64,000 nucleotides of DNA, taken from the NCBI RefSeq assembly GCF_014649115.1, contig NZ_BMSK01000006.1, forward strand, positions 225,367-289,366. The letters run 5' to 3'. Position 1 is the first letter of the stretch; every line of letters begins with the position of its first letter. A program made the translations under genes and the position numbers. This document shows, one piece after another, positions 18,035 through 28,732 of this stretch. The notes below the pieces were generated by a model. The model saw only the letters and a program-made list of their open reading frames with translations, ran no database searches and was not told where the DNA came from. Source of the stretch: Streptomyces eurythermus (lineage in GTDB: Bacteria > Actinomycetota > Actinomycetes > Streptomycetales > Streptomycetaceae).

Positions 18035-18414
18035 GGCGCCGGGCGCGGACAAGGCGGGGCGCACTGGCAGGGCGGAGGCGTACGGGCGGGACGGGGTGCG
18101 CTGGCAAGGCGGGGACCTACGGGCAGGGCGGGGCGCATGCCCAGGGCGCGGGCGCACCGCGCGCGGGCGCGGGTGGGCGGCGAAGGTGCGGGCGGTCGGC
18201 GAGGGCGCGGCTCCGCGAGGGTGCCGGGGGTTCCGCCTGGGCGCGGCTCGTGCCACCCGTACGACGACGCACCGCGATCCGCCGGCCGGCCCCGAAGTCC
18301 CGCGCGCCGTCCCGCATGCGGCCCAGGTACCCGCCACCATGGACCCGGCCGTGCCGCCCGCCGACCGTGTCGGTGCGCTGGGGACGGCCGCTCGGTGAGC
18401 CGGTGAGGAGAGCG
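18035..18414. other. GC-rich intergenic region
   Basis: No convincing gene in this 380-bp stretch. It contains imperfect repeats of GGCGGGGCGCA / ACGGGCAGGGCGGGG between about 18050 and 18150. A GTGAGGAG ribosome binding site at 18403-18410 serves the next gene. Confidence 0.5.
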
Positions 18415-21400
18415 ATGACGACGGATCACGGCCGGGTCGGCCGCCGGGACCTGCTGCGGGCGTCCGCCGCCGGGCTGACGGCGGTCGCGGTCCCGGCAGC
18501 GGCCCCGGCCATGGCCGCGTCCGCCGCCGCAGGGCGGCGAACTCTGCTTTACCGCGAGGTGACCGGTGGATCGGTGACCTCTTCCCGCGATGGGTCCGTG
18601 CTGATCGCCGAGGTGCAAGGCGTCCTGTGGCGGGTGCCGCCGGAGGGCGGGGAGGCGGTACGGATCACCGACTGGGACCTGGAGGCGACCCGCCCGGTCC
18701 TGTCCCCCGACGGCGGACGGCTGGCGGTGGGCGGCTACCGGGGCGGCGGCTTCCACCTGTGGACGCTGCGCACCGACGGCAGCGGGCTGCGCCAGGTCAC
18801 CGACGGCCCCTGGGACGACCGGGGCGTGGCCTGGTCACCCGACGGCGGCCGGCTGGTCTTCGCGTCCGAGCGCGGTGGGGACCCGGTGACCGGTGCCTCG
18901 TTCGGACTGTGGACGACGGACGCGGACGGCGGCGGGGCCGAGCGGCTGACCGGCGGCGCCTACGAGGACAGCGACCCGGTCTGGTGGCCGGACGGACGCT
19001 CGGTGGTGTGTGTCCGCGCCGCCCACACGCCCGACGGCGGCAGCGACGGCGGCCTGGCGCTGGTCCGCGTACCCACCGGCGGAGGACCCGGGGAGGTGCT
19101 CCACAGGGTGGGGGAGGGCCGGCTGCTGTGCCCGTCGGTGTCGCCCTCGGGCCGGATCGCCTGCCTACACCTGTCCGGCACCACGGGCTCCCCGTCCCTG
19201 CCGGCCGCGCGGGCCACGCTCCTGGTGGACGGCCGGGCGGTGACCGAGGGCGAGGACCTGGCGGCGGCACCGCCGTGCTGGCTCGGCGACGACCGGCTCC
19301 TGTACGTCGCCGACGGCCGGCTCCGCCTCCGTACCCTCGGCGCACCCGGCTCGGTGCGGGACATCCCGTTCACCGCCCGGATGCCGGTGCCGCGACCTCG
19401 GCGGCGCCCCAGGCCGCTCTCCCCGGAGGCGGCGGGACCGGTGCGCGGCATCCATCTGCCCGCCCTCGCGCCCGACGGCGGCAGCGTGGCCTTCGTGGCG
19501 CTGAACGCCCTGTGGGTGCTGCCCGTCGGCGGGACGCCCCGCAAGGTGCTCCAGGCCGCCGCCGTCCATCATGTGCAGATGCCCGCCTGGGCGCCGGACG
19601 GGCGGAGCCTGCTGTACTGCACCGACCGGGACGGGTTGACGGCCGTACGCCGGCTCCACCTGGACAGCGGGCACGACGAGCCGGTAACCGGACCGGGCCG
19701 GCTGTATCCGGCGCCGTCCCCGGACGGCACCCGCCTCGCCTGCCAGGACACCCGGGGCAACCTGCTGCTGCGCGACCTCGCCACCGGCGCGGAGCGGGTG
19801 CTGGCCCGGCCGCTGGCCGCCGACGGTCCGCCCGGCGCCCCGACCTGGTCACCGGACGGACGGTACGTGGCCTTCTGCGACCGCAACCGGCTCAACCACC
19901 GCTTCCGCGAGGGCTACCACCTGATCCGGGTCCTCGACACCCGCACCGGCACCGAGCGGCGGCACCTGCCCGCCGCGCACCAGTCCCTGTCCGACCGCGC
20001 CGCCGCCGGCCCCGCGTGGTCGCCCGACGGCCGCTGGCTGGCGCTGGTCGCGGAGTCGATGCTCTGGCTGCTGCCCGTCACCGGTGACGGCACCCCGACC
20101 GGTCCCGCCCGCCGGCTCACCGGCGAACCGGCCGACCACCCCACCTGGGCGCGCGAGACGAACACCTTGCTCTACCTGTCCTCGGGCCGGCTCCGTCTCC
20201 TGGACCCGGCCCGGTCCGGGCCCCGTACGCTGTCCGTGCCGCTCACCCACCGCCCGGCCGGCGACCGGGGGCGACTGCGCGTCCACGCCGGGCAGTTGTG
20301 GGACGGCACCGGCACCGCCCCGCGCCGGGACGTCGACATCCTCACCGACGGCCGCCGGATCACCGCGGTCGAACCCCACCGCCCGCGCCGCCCGGGACAC
20401 CGCACCGTGGACGCCTCGCGGCACACCGTTCTGCCCGGCCTGTTCGACAGCCACACCCACCCCTACAGCGCCACCTACGGCGCCCGGCACAGCCTCACCG
20501 CACTCGCCTACGGCATCACCACCATGGCCTGCATGGGCGCGTCCCTGTACGAGGCGGTCCGGCTGCGCGAGTCCCTCGCCTCCGGGCACAGCACCGGCCC
20601 GCGCCTGCTGGCCTGCGCCGAACTCATCGACGGCGCCCGCACCGCGTACGCCATGGGCCGCGCCCACCGCACCGCCGCCGGGGTGCGGCGCACCCTGGAG
20701 CGGGCCACCGCCCTGAAGGTCGACTTCGTCAAGACCTACGTCCGCGCCTCCGGGCAGGTCATGGCGCAGGCGGCCGACGCCGCCCACCGGCTCGGGGTGC
20801 CCAGCGGCAGCCACCTGTGCGCACCGGGCCGGGCCGCCGGACAGGACCTCACCACCCATCTGCAGGCCACCCAGCGCCTGCCCTACGGCCACGCCACCAC
20901 CCCCACCGGCCACATCCACCAGGACCTCGTCCAGCAGTACGCCGACGGCCGCTTCGCCCTGATCGCCACCCCGTTCACCGCGCAGGCCCTGCTGGGCGCC
21001 GACCCCGCCCTGGCCGACGACCCCCGGGTGCCCACCCTCATGCCGCCCTGGGACGTCACCACCGTCCGTGAACGCGCCCGCACACCGCCCACCGACGAGC
21101 AACGGCGGGCCCTCGCCACCGAGATGGCCGCCTACCGCCGCCTCGCCGCCGAGGGCGCCCTGCTCGCGGTGGGCACGGACGCGCCCCTGGTCCCGGCCGG
21201 CCTCTCGCTCCACCTGGCCCTGCGCGCCCTGCACGCCCACGGCTTCAGCCCGGCCCAGGCCCTGCTGTGCGCCACCGCCGCCCCCGCGCGGCTGTTCGGC
21301 GTCGAGGACGATCTGGGCACCGTCGAGCCGGGAAAGATCGCGGATCTGACCGTCGTCGACGGCGACCCCTTCACCGACTTCGGCAGCCTCCCGCGCACCC

Positions 21401-21483
21401 CGCTGGTGCTCCGGGACGGCATCGCCCACTACCAGAGCGACCTCCTGGACGCGGTACGGGGCGCGGTCACGACGCCCGCTTGA
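18415..21483 (+). CDS. Tat-exported TolB-like propeller fused to amidohydrolase
   Basis: ATG 18415 follows GTGAGGAG. The 1022-residue protein starts with a twin-arginine signal (GRRDLLRASAAGLTAVAVPA), so it is exported folded. Residues about 40-600 hold repeated TolB/PD40-type blades (SPDGGRLAVGGYR, SPDGGRLVFASER, WAPDGRSLLYCTD, WSPDGRYVAFCDR, WSPDGRWLALVAE). The C-terminal 400 residues are an amidohydrolase: metal motif LPGLFDSHTHPY, a Lys candidate in VDFVKTYVRASG, His in GSHLCAP and GHATTPTGHIHQD, Asp in VGTDAPLVP, and the closing GTVEPGKIADLTVVDGDP. The layout matches actinobacterial proteins annotated as amidohydrolases with a propeller. Substrate unknown; a peptide-like or cyclic amide is plausible. 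Confidence 0.9.
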   Translation: MTTDHGRVGRRDLLRASAAGLTAVAVPAAAPAMAASAAAGRRTLLYREVTGGSVTSSRDGSVLIAEVQGVLWRVPPEGGEAVRITDWDLEATRPVLSPDGGRLAVGGYRGGGFHLWTLRTDGSGLRQVTDGPWDDRGVAWSPDGGRLVFASERGGDPVTGASFGLWTTDADGGGAERLTGGAYEDSDPVWWPDGRSVVCVRAAHTPDGGSDGGLALVRVPTGGGPGEVLHRVGEGRLLCPSVSPSGRIACLHLSGTTGSPSLPAARATLLVDGRAVTEGEDLAAAPPCWLGDDRLLYVADGRLRLRTLGAPGSVRDIPFTARMPVPRPRRRPRPLSPEAAGPVRGIHLPALAPDGGSVAFVALNALWVLPVGGTPRKVLQAAAVHHVQMPAWAPDGRSLLYCTDRDGLTAVRRLHLDSGHDEPVTGPGRLYPAPSPDGTRLACQDTRGNLLLRDLATGAERVLARPLAADGPPGAPTWSPDGRYVAFCDRNRLNHRFREGYHLIRVLDTRTGTERRHLPAAHQSLSDRAAAGPAWSPDGRWLALVAESMLWLLPVTGDGTPTGPARRLTGEPADHPTWARETNTLLYLSSGRLRLLDPARSGPRTLSVPLTHRPAGDRGRLRVHAGQLWDGTGTAPRRDVDILTDGRRITAVEPHRPRRPGHRTVDASRHTVLPGLFDSHTHPYSATYGARHSLTALAYGITTMACMGASLYEAVRLRESLASGHSTGPRLLACAELIDGARTAYAMGRAHRTAAGVRRTLERATALKVDFVKTYVRASGQVMAQAADAAHRLGVPSGSHLCAPGRAAGQDLTTHLQATQRLPYGHATTPTGHIHQDLVQQYADGRFALIATPFTAQALLGADPALADDPRVPTLMPPWDVTTVRERARTPPTDEQRRALATEMAAYRRLAAEGALLAVGTDAPLVPAGLSLHLALRALHAHGFSPAQALLCATAAPARLFGVEDDLGTVEPGKIADLTVVDGDPFTDFGSLPRTPLVLRDGIAHYQSDLLDAVRGAVTTPA

Positions 21484-21690
21484 GGACCACCGTCCGCATG
21501 CCCCAGGCCCGCCGTGCTCGTGCGCCACCCGCAACCCGGCGCCGCGGAACTGCTCCAGCACCCAGGCGTGCGAGAGCCGCAGCCCGCGCTGCGCGAGCGC
21601 GCGGTCCGCCCGGCCCAAGCCCCGGTCGGCGCCGACGAAGCACGGCGTGCGCCGCACCGTGCCGCTCAGCTCCTCGGCCATCCCCGCGGG
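21484..21690 (-). pseudogene. Frameshifted C-terminal gene fragment
   Basis: On the minus strand, one frame gives RLSHAWVLEQFRGAGLRVA and a neighbouring frame gives WGMRTVVLKRAS before the stop. The two together look like the end of one protein, in the style of methyltransferase-type C-termini, broken by a frameshift. The upstream part (MAEELSGTVRRTPCFVGADRG) is open but has no recognised domain. The family is not certain. Confidence 0.35.
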
Positions 21691-21724
21691 CGGGCCGGGC
21701 GTGGGGACCGGGCGCCAGGCCCTG

Positions 21725-21984
21725 CCCGAGCTGTTCGACCAGTGGGCCGTACCGCGCCCCTCCTGGTTCATGCAGAACTTCACCGGCGCCCCCACGCACG
21801 CCCCGAGCATCCGTGAGCACGGCGTGATCCACACCGCCGCCGGAAACGGCCGGGGCGGGTTCGTCGACGCCTACGGCATCGCCGCCGTCGTCATCGAGGT
21901 CACCGGCCGTCCCGTGAGCCACCGGCCGCCCGCCGCACGGCTTCCGGGACGTCGCGGAACGCGAGCTGACCCTGGGAGGATGAG
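21725..21984 (+). pseudogene. NmrA-type NAD(P)-binding protein remnant
   Basis: A frame reads PRPSWFMQNFTG, SIREHGVIHTAAGNGR and GGFVDAYGIAAV. These match the middle of NmrA/atypical-SDR proteins, which usually read LRPSWFMQNF and GFVDADDIA. The Rossmann N-terminus is missing. A shifted frame gives HGFRDVAERELTLGG and a stop, resembling the family's end. This is a decayed remnant. Confidence 0.55.
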
Positions 21985-22000
21985 CGGGACCGCGCGCGAA

Positions 22001-22016
22001 AGGGCCGGACGGCCCT
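22001..22016. promoter_or_regulatory. DevR/OsdR-type palindrome upstream of osdR
   Basis: AGGGCCGGACGGCCCT is a 16-bp palindrome (AGGGCC-N4-GGCCCT) lying 65 bp before the regulator's start. The same architecture recurs at 23261 and 27164 next to other genes of this island, and resembles the GGGAC-N4-GTCCC core of the mycobacterial DevR box. Autoregulation is inferred. Confidence 0.68.
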
Positions 22017-22023
22017 GTTCCCC

Positions 22024-22039
22024 GGTCCCGGAAGGGACC
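22024..22039 (+). promoter_or_regulatory. GNRA-type hairpin or second operator before osdR
   Basis: GGTCCC-GGAA-GGGACC is a perfect 6-bp stem with a GGAA tetraloop, 42 bp before the start codon. It could be a 5'-leader RNA hairpin. It could also be a second, opposite-polarity regulator site, since its centre is 23 bp (about two helical turns) from the neighbouring palindrome. Confidence 0.5.
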
Positions 22040-22080
22040 AGGATCGGCGAGGAGAACCACGTATGTGACAGGGAGTTACC

Positions 22081-22779
22081 ATGGCGGAGCGCGCGCAGAC
22101 CGGACCCGGCAACCCGATCCGGGTCTTCCTCCTCGACGACCACGAGGTGGTCCGGCGCGGGGTGCGCGACCTGCTGGACGACGAGCCGGACATCACGGTG
22201 GCCGGCGAGGCGTCCACCGTCGCACAGGCCCTGGCGCGCGTCCCCGCGCTGCGCCCCGACGTGGCCGTCCTCGACGTCCGCCTGCCGGACGGCGACGGGG
22301 TGACCGTCTGCCGGGAACTGCGCTCGCACCTGCCGGAGCTGGCCTGTCTGATGCTGACCTCGTTCGACGACGAGGAGGCGCTGCTGGACTCGATCATGGC
22401 GGGCGCGTCCGGGTACGTCCTCAAGCAGATCCGGGGCTCGGACCTGGTCTCCGCCGTGCGCACGGTGGCCGGCGGGCAGTCGCTGCTGGACCCCAGCGCC
22501 ACCACCCGGCTCCTGAGCAGACTGCGGGACGGGCGGGAGGAGGAGGCCGGACCGGACGCCCTGCCCGGACTGACCGAGCGGGAGCGGGAGATCCTGGCCC
22601 TCATCGGAGAGGGACTCACCAACCGGCAGATCGGCCGGCGGCTGTTCCTGGCCGAGAAGACGGTGAAGAACCACATCTCGCGCCTGCTCGCCAAGCTCGG
22701 GGTCGAACGCCGGGTCCAGGCGGCCGTCATCGCCACCCAGGTCCGGAGCCGCCCGCGCGCCGACGGACACCGGTCATAG
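22081..22779 (+). CDS. osdR: NarL/DevR-type response regulator (OsdR-like)
   Basis: A 232-residue response regulator with ATG 22081 after GGGAG. The receiver domain shows the acidic pocket (VFLLDDHE), the phospho-acceptor Asp65 in [13 protein letters not shown], a conserved Thr/Ser (MLTSFDD) and Lys (YVLKQIRG). The output domain is LuxR-type ([22 protein letters not shown], then [17 protein letters not shown]). The sequence style matches mycobacterial DevR/DosR and Streptomyces OsdR, which respond to low oxygen and stress. The partner kinase gene lies 0.6 kb downstream, with a PPOX gene in between on the other strand. DevR-type palindromes at its own promoter and elsewhere in the island suggest it controls this neighbourhood. 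Confidence 0.9.
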   Translation: MAERAQTGPGNPIRVFLLDDHEVVRRGVRDLLDDEPDITVAGEASTVAQALARVPALRPDVAVLDVRLPDGDGVTVCRELRSHLPELACLMLTSFDDEEALLDSIMAGASGYVLKQIRGSDLVSAVRTVAGGQSLLDPSATTRLLSRLRDGREEEAGPDALPGLTEREREILALIGEGLTNRQIGRRLFLAEKTVKNHISRLLAKLGVERRVQAAVIATQVRSRPRADGHRS

Positions 22780-22815
22780 GCCGACGGCTCGCGGCCCCGG
22801 GCGGTGCCCGGCCGG

Positions 22816-25132
<2,317 letters not shown>

Positions 25133-25136
25133 CGCC

Positions 25137-25162
25137 CCGGGCCGTGTGCGACCGGGGCCCGG
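25137..25162 (+). terminator. Possible terminator after the kinase gene
   Basis: CCGGGCC (25137-25143) pairs with GGCCCGG (25156-25162), starting four bases after the stop codon. No U-tract. Confidence 0.35.
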
Positions 25163-25242
25163 TGCCGGACGGCGGCCGTCGTCCGGGGTCGCCCGAGCGG
25201 AGCAGCGCGGGGCCCGAACGGCCGTAGCCCGCCGGGGCCGGA

Positions 25243-25254
25243 GGCCGTTTGGCC
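25243..25254. promoter_or_regulatory. Weak DevR/OsdR-type half palindrome
   Basis: GGCC-GTTT-GGCC keeps the core and N4 spacing of the three stronger sites but lacks the outer G/C pairs. It is centred about 88 bp before the XRE-PPOX start, similar to the spacing of the site before the cyclic-nucleotide-binding gene. Confidence 0.35.
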
Positions 25255-25336
25255 GGGCCCGGCCCGGTGGCATCGGTCATGGTGGACATACGGGGCGACG
25301 GTTCGCAGCCCGAGGAATCCCGAGGAATGAGGAACC

Positions 25337-26005
25337 ATGGCCGAAGAGAGACCACCGGGGCGGCTGCCGCAGGGCGACCTCGGGCGCCGCATCGAACAGC
25401 GCCGCAGGGAACTGGGCCTCACCGTCGAGGAGCTGGCGTTCCGCGCGGCCATGGCCCCGGCCTACATCGAACACCTGGAGAAGCACAGCACCGCCGCGCC
25501 GGAAGCCGGCACGCTGCTCCGTCTCGCCGGCGCCCTGCGCACCAGCGCCACGGAGCTCGGCGGCGGACACGTCGACCTGCCGGCCGGCCTCGGGCAGGCC
25601 GCCCGGGCACCCCGCTTCACCGAGCTGGGCGAGGAGGACTGCCGCCGGCTGCTGTCGACGCACGGTGTGGGCAGGATCGCGGTGTCCACCGAGGCCGCCC
25701 CGGTCGTCGTCCCCGTCAACTACAGCGTCATCGACGACACCATCGTCTTCAGGACGCAGGCCGGGACGGTCTCCCTCCAAGGACTCGACCGGGAGGTGGC
25801 CTTCGAGGTCGACCGCCTGGACGACGCGCTCAGCCAGGGGTGGAGCGTCGTCGTGCACGGCACCGCCGAACAGGTGACCGACCCCGACGCCGTACGCCAT
25901 CTCGCCGAGCGGGCCTACAGCGCGCCCTGGGCCGGCGGGGAACGCGATGTGTGGGTGCGGATCGGGATGAGCGCGCTGACCGGCCGCCGCATCGACACCT
26001 GGTAG
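25337..26005 (+). CDS. XRE helix-turn-helix fused to PPOX domain
   Basis: ATG 25337 follows GAGGAACC. The 222-residue protein joins an N-terminal XRE-type HTH (LGRRIEQRRRELGLTVEELAF, then APAYIEHLEK, residues 14-75) to a PPOX split barrel (VGRIAVSTEAAPVVVPVNYSV, IVFRTQAGT, EVAFEVDRLDDALSQGWSVV, ending RIGMSALTGRRIDTW). The fusion suggests a transcription factor whose flavin- or F420-type domain senses redox state, though neither cofactor nor DNA target is shown. It repeats the barrel type of the gene at 22816 and stands in the same island. Confidence 0.88.
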   Translation: MAEERPPGRLPQGDLGRRIEQRRRELGLTVEELAFRAAMAPAYIEHLEKHSTAAPEAGTLLRLAGALRTSATELGGGHVDLPAGLGQAARAPRFTELGEEDCRRLLSTHGVGRIAVSTEAAPVVVPVNYSVIDDTIVFRTQAGTVSLQGLDREVAFEVDRLDDALSQGWSVVVHGTAEQVTDPDAVRHLAERAYSAPWAGGERDVWVRIGMSALTGRRIDTW

Positions 26006-26035
26006 CCGACGGCCCCCGGTCCGGATCAGCCGGGA

Positions 26036-26488
26036 TCAGCGGGGCCGAACCTGGTCCTCCCGGACGACGACCACCGGGCAGGCCGCGTGCTGGGCACAGC
26101 GCAGGCTCACGGAGCCCAGGATCGCGCGGGCGAAGCCGCCCCGCCCCCGGCGGCCCACGACGAGGATCTCCGCCCCCTCCGAGGCCGCGATCAGCACGTC
26201 CGAGGGGTCGCCCTCCACCAGGATCTCGCGCATACCGGGGGGCCGCTTGTCCGGGAAGACCGCGCGCAATTCCTCCGCGAACCGCTCCTGAGCCTGCTCG
26301 AGGTCGAACTCGGGGTCGATCGCGGGCCCGGTCCAGCCGATGGCCGACGGGGTGTCCCAGGCGCACACGGCCTCCACGAAACCGCCGACCATCTCCGCGT
26401 ACCGCGCCGCCCAGCGCAGCGCCGCGTACGACGTCGGGGAGCCGTCCACGCCCGCGACCACGCGGGCCTTCGGTTCAGGGGGTTGCAT
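26036..26488 (-). CDS. Universal stress protein (UspA family)
   Basis: ATG 26488 is chosen for its GAGGTGG site; an open frame extends further but is not protein-like. The 150-residue product is one Usp domain: ARVVAGVDGSPTSYAALRWAARYA at the start, EGDPSDVLIAASEGAEILVVGRRGRGG (the ATP-binding G-x2-G-x9-G region), and GSVSLRCAQHAACPVVVVRE at the end. Members bind ATP and are strongly induced in hypoxia or dormancy in actinobacteria. No DevR-type palindrome was found right upstream. Confidence 0.9.
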   Translation of the reverse strand: MQPPEPKARVVAGVDGSPTSYAALRWAARYAEMVGGFVEAVCAWDTPSAIGWTGPAIDPEFDLEQAQERFAEELRAVFPDKRPPGMREILVEGDPSDVLIAASEGAEILVVGRRGRGGFARAILGSVSLRCAQHAACPVVVVREDQVRPR

Positions 26489-26622
26489 GGCCACCTCACC
26501 AGCAGTCGTTGTCGGTACTCTCCACGCTGCCCGGGACGACGGAACTGTGCCAGCCGGGAAGTCACCTCCGCCGCGCGGCGGCGAGCACGAGGAGTGAGCA
26601 CCCTTCGCACGGCGCCGCGCGG

Positions 26623-27081
26623 TCAGACCAGGCTTCCGCTGCCGTAGGGGGCGTACAGGTCGAGCAGCCGGACGCGGCAGGCGAGCAGCCGCTCGACGAG
26701 CACCCGGCCCACCCAGCCCGCGATCGCGCGGCCGAACTCCGGGTCCTCGGCGCACATGGCCCGGACCGTCCCGCCGTCGAACTCCCACGCGCGCACCGGA
26801 CTGATCGCCTCGGCGCCCAGGTGCCAGAGGTACGGCGGGTGGTACCAGGACCAGCCGACGAGCTCACCGTGTCCCAGGGAGGCGACGACGGCGGGACGCC
26901 GGCCGGGCACGTGGAGGTCGAGGGCGACCGTGCCGGTGCGGACGATCCACAGCCGGTCGGCACGCCGGCCCTCCTCGAACAGCCGGGTCCCGGCGGCGAA
27001 GGACACCTCACTGGCGGTCCGCATCAGCCGTGCGCGGTGCTCGGCGGGGAGTGCCGCGTTCATGGTCGTGGCGGAGGTCAT
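26623..27081 (-). CDS. Cyclic-nucleotide-binding domain protein without HTH
   Basis: ATG 27081 follows GGGAG at good spacing; the frame is open further upstream but lacks features. The 152-residue protein is a Crp-type cNMP domain: SFAAGTRLFEEGRRADRLWIVRTGTVALDLHVPG, ASLGHGELVGWSWYHPPYLW. The C-terminal helix (RVLVERLLACRVRLLDLYAP) ends the chain and no DNA-binding domain follows, so it is not a Crp-type activator on its own. The canonical cAMP-contact Arg/Ser loop is not conserved (GWSWYHPPY). A strong DevR-type palindrome lies about 90 bp upstream. Proteins of this type recur in dormancy-type islands. Confidence 0.82.
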   Translation of the reverse strand: MTSATTMNAALPAEHRARLMRTASEVSFAAGTRLFEEGRRADRLWIVRTGTVALDLHVPGRRPAVVASLGHGELVGWSWYHPPYLWHLGAEAISPVRAWEFDGGTVRAMCAEDPEFGRAIAGWVGRVLVERLLACRVRLLDLYAPYGSGSLV

Positions 27082-27163
27082 CACACCGGCTCCCTTCGTG
27101 TGGTCTGCCCCCAGCCTGGGCCGCTCCAGCCCCCACGACCACGGGCCGCCCGGCCCGCCCGCC

Positions 27164-27179
27164 GGGGCCCTTCGGCCCC
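27164..27179. promoter_or_regulatory. DevR/OsdR-type palindrome before the cNMP-domain gene
   Basis: GGGGCC-CTTC-GGCCCC shares the half-sites and N4 spacing of the sites at 22001 and 23261. It is centred about 90 bp before the start at 27081. Confidence 0.62.
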
Positions 27180-27226
27180 CGTGCCCACCCACCCGCGGAC
27201 CACGGCGCGCTCTCCTGCGGGCGTCC

Positions 27227-27859
27227 TCAGCGGGCGTCGGTCCGGGCGCGGGCCTGATAGAGGTCGCGCAGCAGGGCGATCTCGGCCCCGTGGTGCAGCA
27301 GTTCCTGGTTGACCCACCACACGACGTCGAGGAACGGCTCTTCCGGATCGCCGCCGTGCGGATAGGCGCAGTACCCGACCGTGTCGAGCGCGGTGTCGTC
27401 GGCGCTGAGCAGTGCCTTCCGCCAGGCCTCGGCGCCGCTGCCGAAGGCGGCTGTCGCGGTCGCCGCGTCCCCGCCGACCCGGTAGTCGTCCCGGGTGAGC
27501 CGCCGGTCGCCGACGGTGTGGTCGGCGCGCAGGGTCAGCATCTCGCCGAGGTGGCTCAGGCGCCACGCGATGGTGGTGAAGGGCGGCGGCCAGGGGTGCG
27601 GGTAGGCGGCGGCGTCGCGTCCCCAGTCACCCGCGCCCGCCAGGGACGTGGCGCGCGGCCCCGGCCCGTCCTCGCGCCGCCGCACCGACCAGCAGCCCGG
27701 CACCGGCTCCCAGAAGTACTCGTCGTCCGTCATCGGACCGACCGGGGTGTCCGCTCCGTCGCCGCTGTCCACGAGGGGCCCTGTCATACGGTCGGCGAGA
27801 CGCCGGTACGCGAAGTCGAACTGCTCCAGCAGCGGCAGCAGGCGGGACGGCACCGTCAT
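27227..27859 (-). CDS. DinB-family protein
   Basis: ATG 27859 with AGGAG upstream gives 210 residues of DinB/YfiT-like four-helix bundle: LLPLLEQFDFAYRRLADRM, EYFWEPVPGCWSVRRREDG, TTIAWRLSHLGEMLTLRADH, and NQELLHHGAEIALLRDLYQ. The His residues in SHLGEML and LLHHGAEI are at the expected metal-site positions. DinB proteins act as thiol-dependent or damage-related enzymes; the role here is unknown. Confidence 0.85.
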   Translation of the reverse strand: MTVPSRLLPLLEQFDFAYRRLADRMTGPLVDSGDGADTPVGPMTDDEYFWEPVPGCWSVRRREDGPGPRATSLAGAGDWGRDAAAYPHPWPPPFTTIAWRLSHLGEMLTLRADHTVGDRRLTRDDYRVGGDAATATAAFGSGAEAWRKALLSADDTALDTVGYCAYPHGGDPEEPFLDVVWWVNQELLHHGAEIALLRDLYQARARTDAR

Positions 27860-28280
27860 GGCAGGCTCCTGTGTCGAACCGGTTCGGTACGGTCCGCCAG
27901 CCTGGCACAGCCGCGGCCGGAGCCGCGCCCGGTTTTCCGCGCGGCTCCGCCCGGGTGACGTCCCCCCTGCCGCGCCTACTGCGGGGCGCGCCGGCATGCC
28001 TCGAAGGCGATCACCGCGGGGACGTACTCCCGCCGCAACTGCGCGAGAAGCAAGGACGGGACCGCTGAGGGCAGCGGCGAGACGCATGGGAACCAAGGTC
28101 AGTCCTTTTCGGGCCGGCGTGACCCGAAATGGTCACGCTGTGTAGTCGATCCAGTGGGGAGGGTGCCCATGCGTGTTCACGATGATGCGGACCGGCGCCT
28201 GCGTGACCCGCGTCCATGGCGGACGATGGGCCCAAGACCACGTCGTCCCACCGCCCCACCGCCCCACCGGAGAGAACCCC
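27860..28280. other. Intergenic region, no supported gene
   Basis: 421 bp between the divergent DinB and VOC genes. It must hold both promoters. No open frame has recognisable protein features, and no clear palindrome of the DevR type is present. Confidence 0.5.
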
Positions 28281-28667
28281 ATGAAAATCCACCTGACCAA
28301 CGTGTTCGTCGACGACCAGGACAAGGCCCTGCGCTTCTACACCGAGGTGCTGGGCTTCGTGAAGAAACACGACGTCCCGATGGGCGAGGACCGCTGGCTG
28401 ACCGTGGTCTCGCCGGAAGACCCCCACGGCACCGAACTGCTGCTGGAGCCCTCCGGTCACCCGGCGGTGCGGCCGTACAAGACCGCGCTGGTCCAGGACG
28501 GCATCCCGGCCGCCTCGTTCGCCGTGGACGACGTACGGGCCGAGTTCGACCGGCTGCGCCGGCTGGGCGTGCGGTTCACCCAGGAGCCGCTGGAGACGGG
28601 CACGGTCACCACCGCCGTCCTGGACGACACCTGCGGGAACCTGATCCAGCTCGTACACACCACATGA
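28281..28667 (+). CDS. VOC-family (glyoxalase-like) protein
   Basis: A 128-residue single-domain VOC protein starting at ATG 28281. The two beta-alpha-beta-beta-beta modules are clear: KIHLTNVFVDDQDKALRFYTEVLGF, GTELLLEP, then AASFAVDDVRAEFDRLRRLGV and DDTCGNLIQLVHT. The Glu and His positions that hold metal in glyoxalase-type enzymes are partly kept. Family members include metal-dependent dioxygenases, lyases and resistance proteins; no specific role can be assigned. Confidence 0.88.
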   Translation: MKIHLTNVFVDDQDKALRFYTEVLGFVKKHDVPMGEDRWLTVVSPEDPHGTELLLEPSGHPAVRPYKTALVQDGIPAASFAVDDVRAEFDRLRRLGVRFTQEPLETGTVTTAVLDDTCGNLIQLVHTT

Positions 28668-28732
28668 GCGCCCCGGGGCGCCGGGCCCGGCGAGGCGGCC
28701 TGCCGCAGGGTGATCCGACGGAAGGAGTGCAC

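Noticed and set aside
25210..25226. GGGGCCCGAACGGCC as a further OsdR site
   Set aside because: The half-sites are separated by five bases, not four, and the flanks are not symmetrical.
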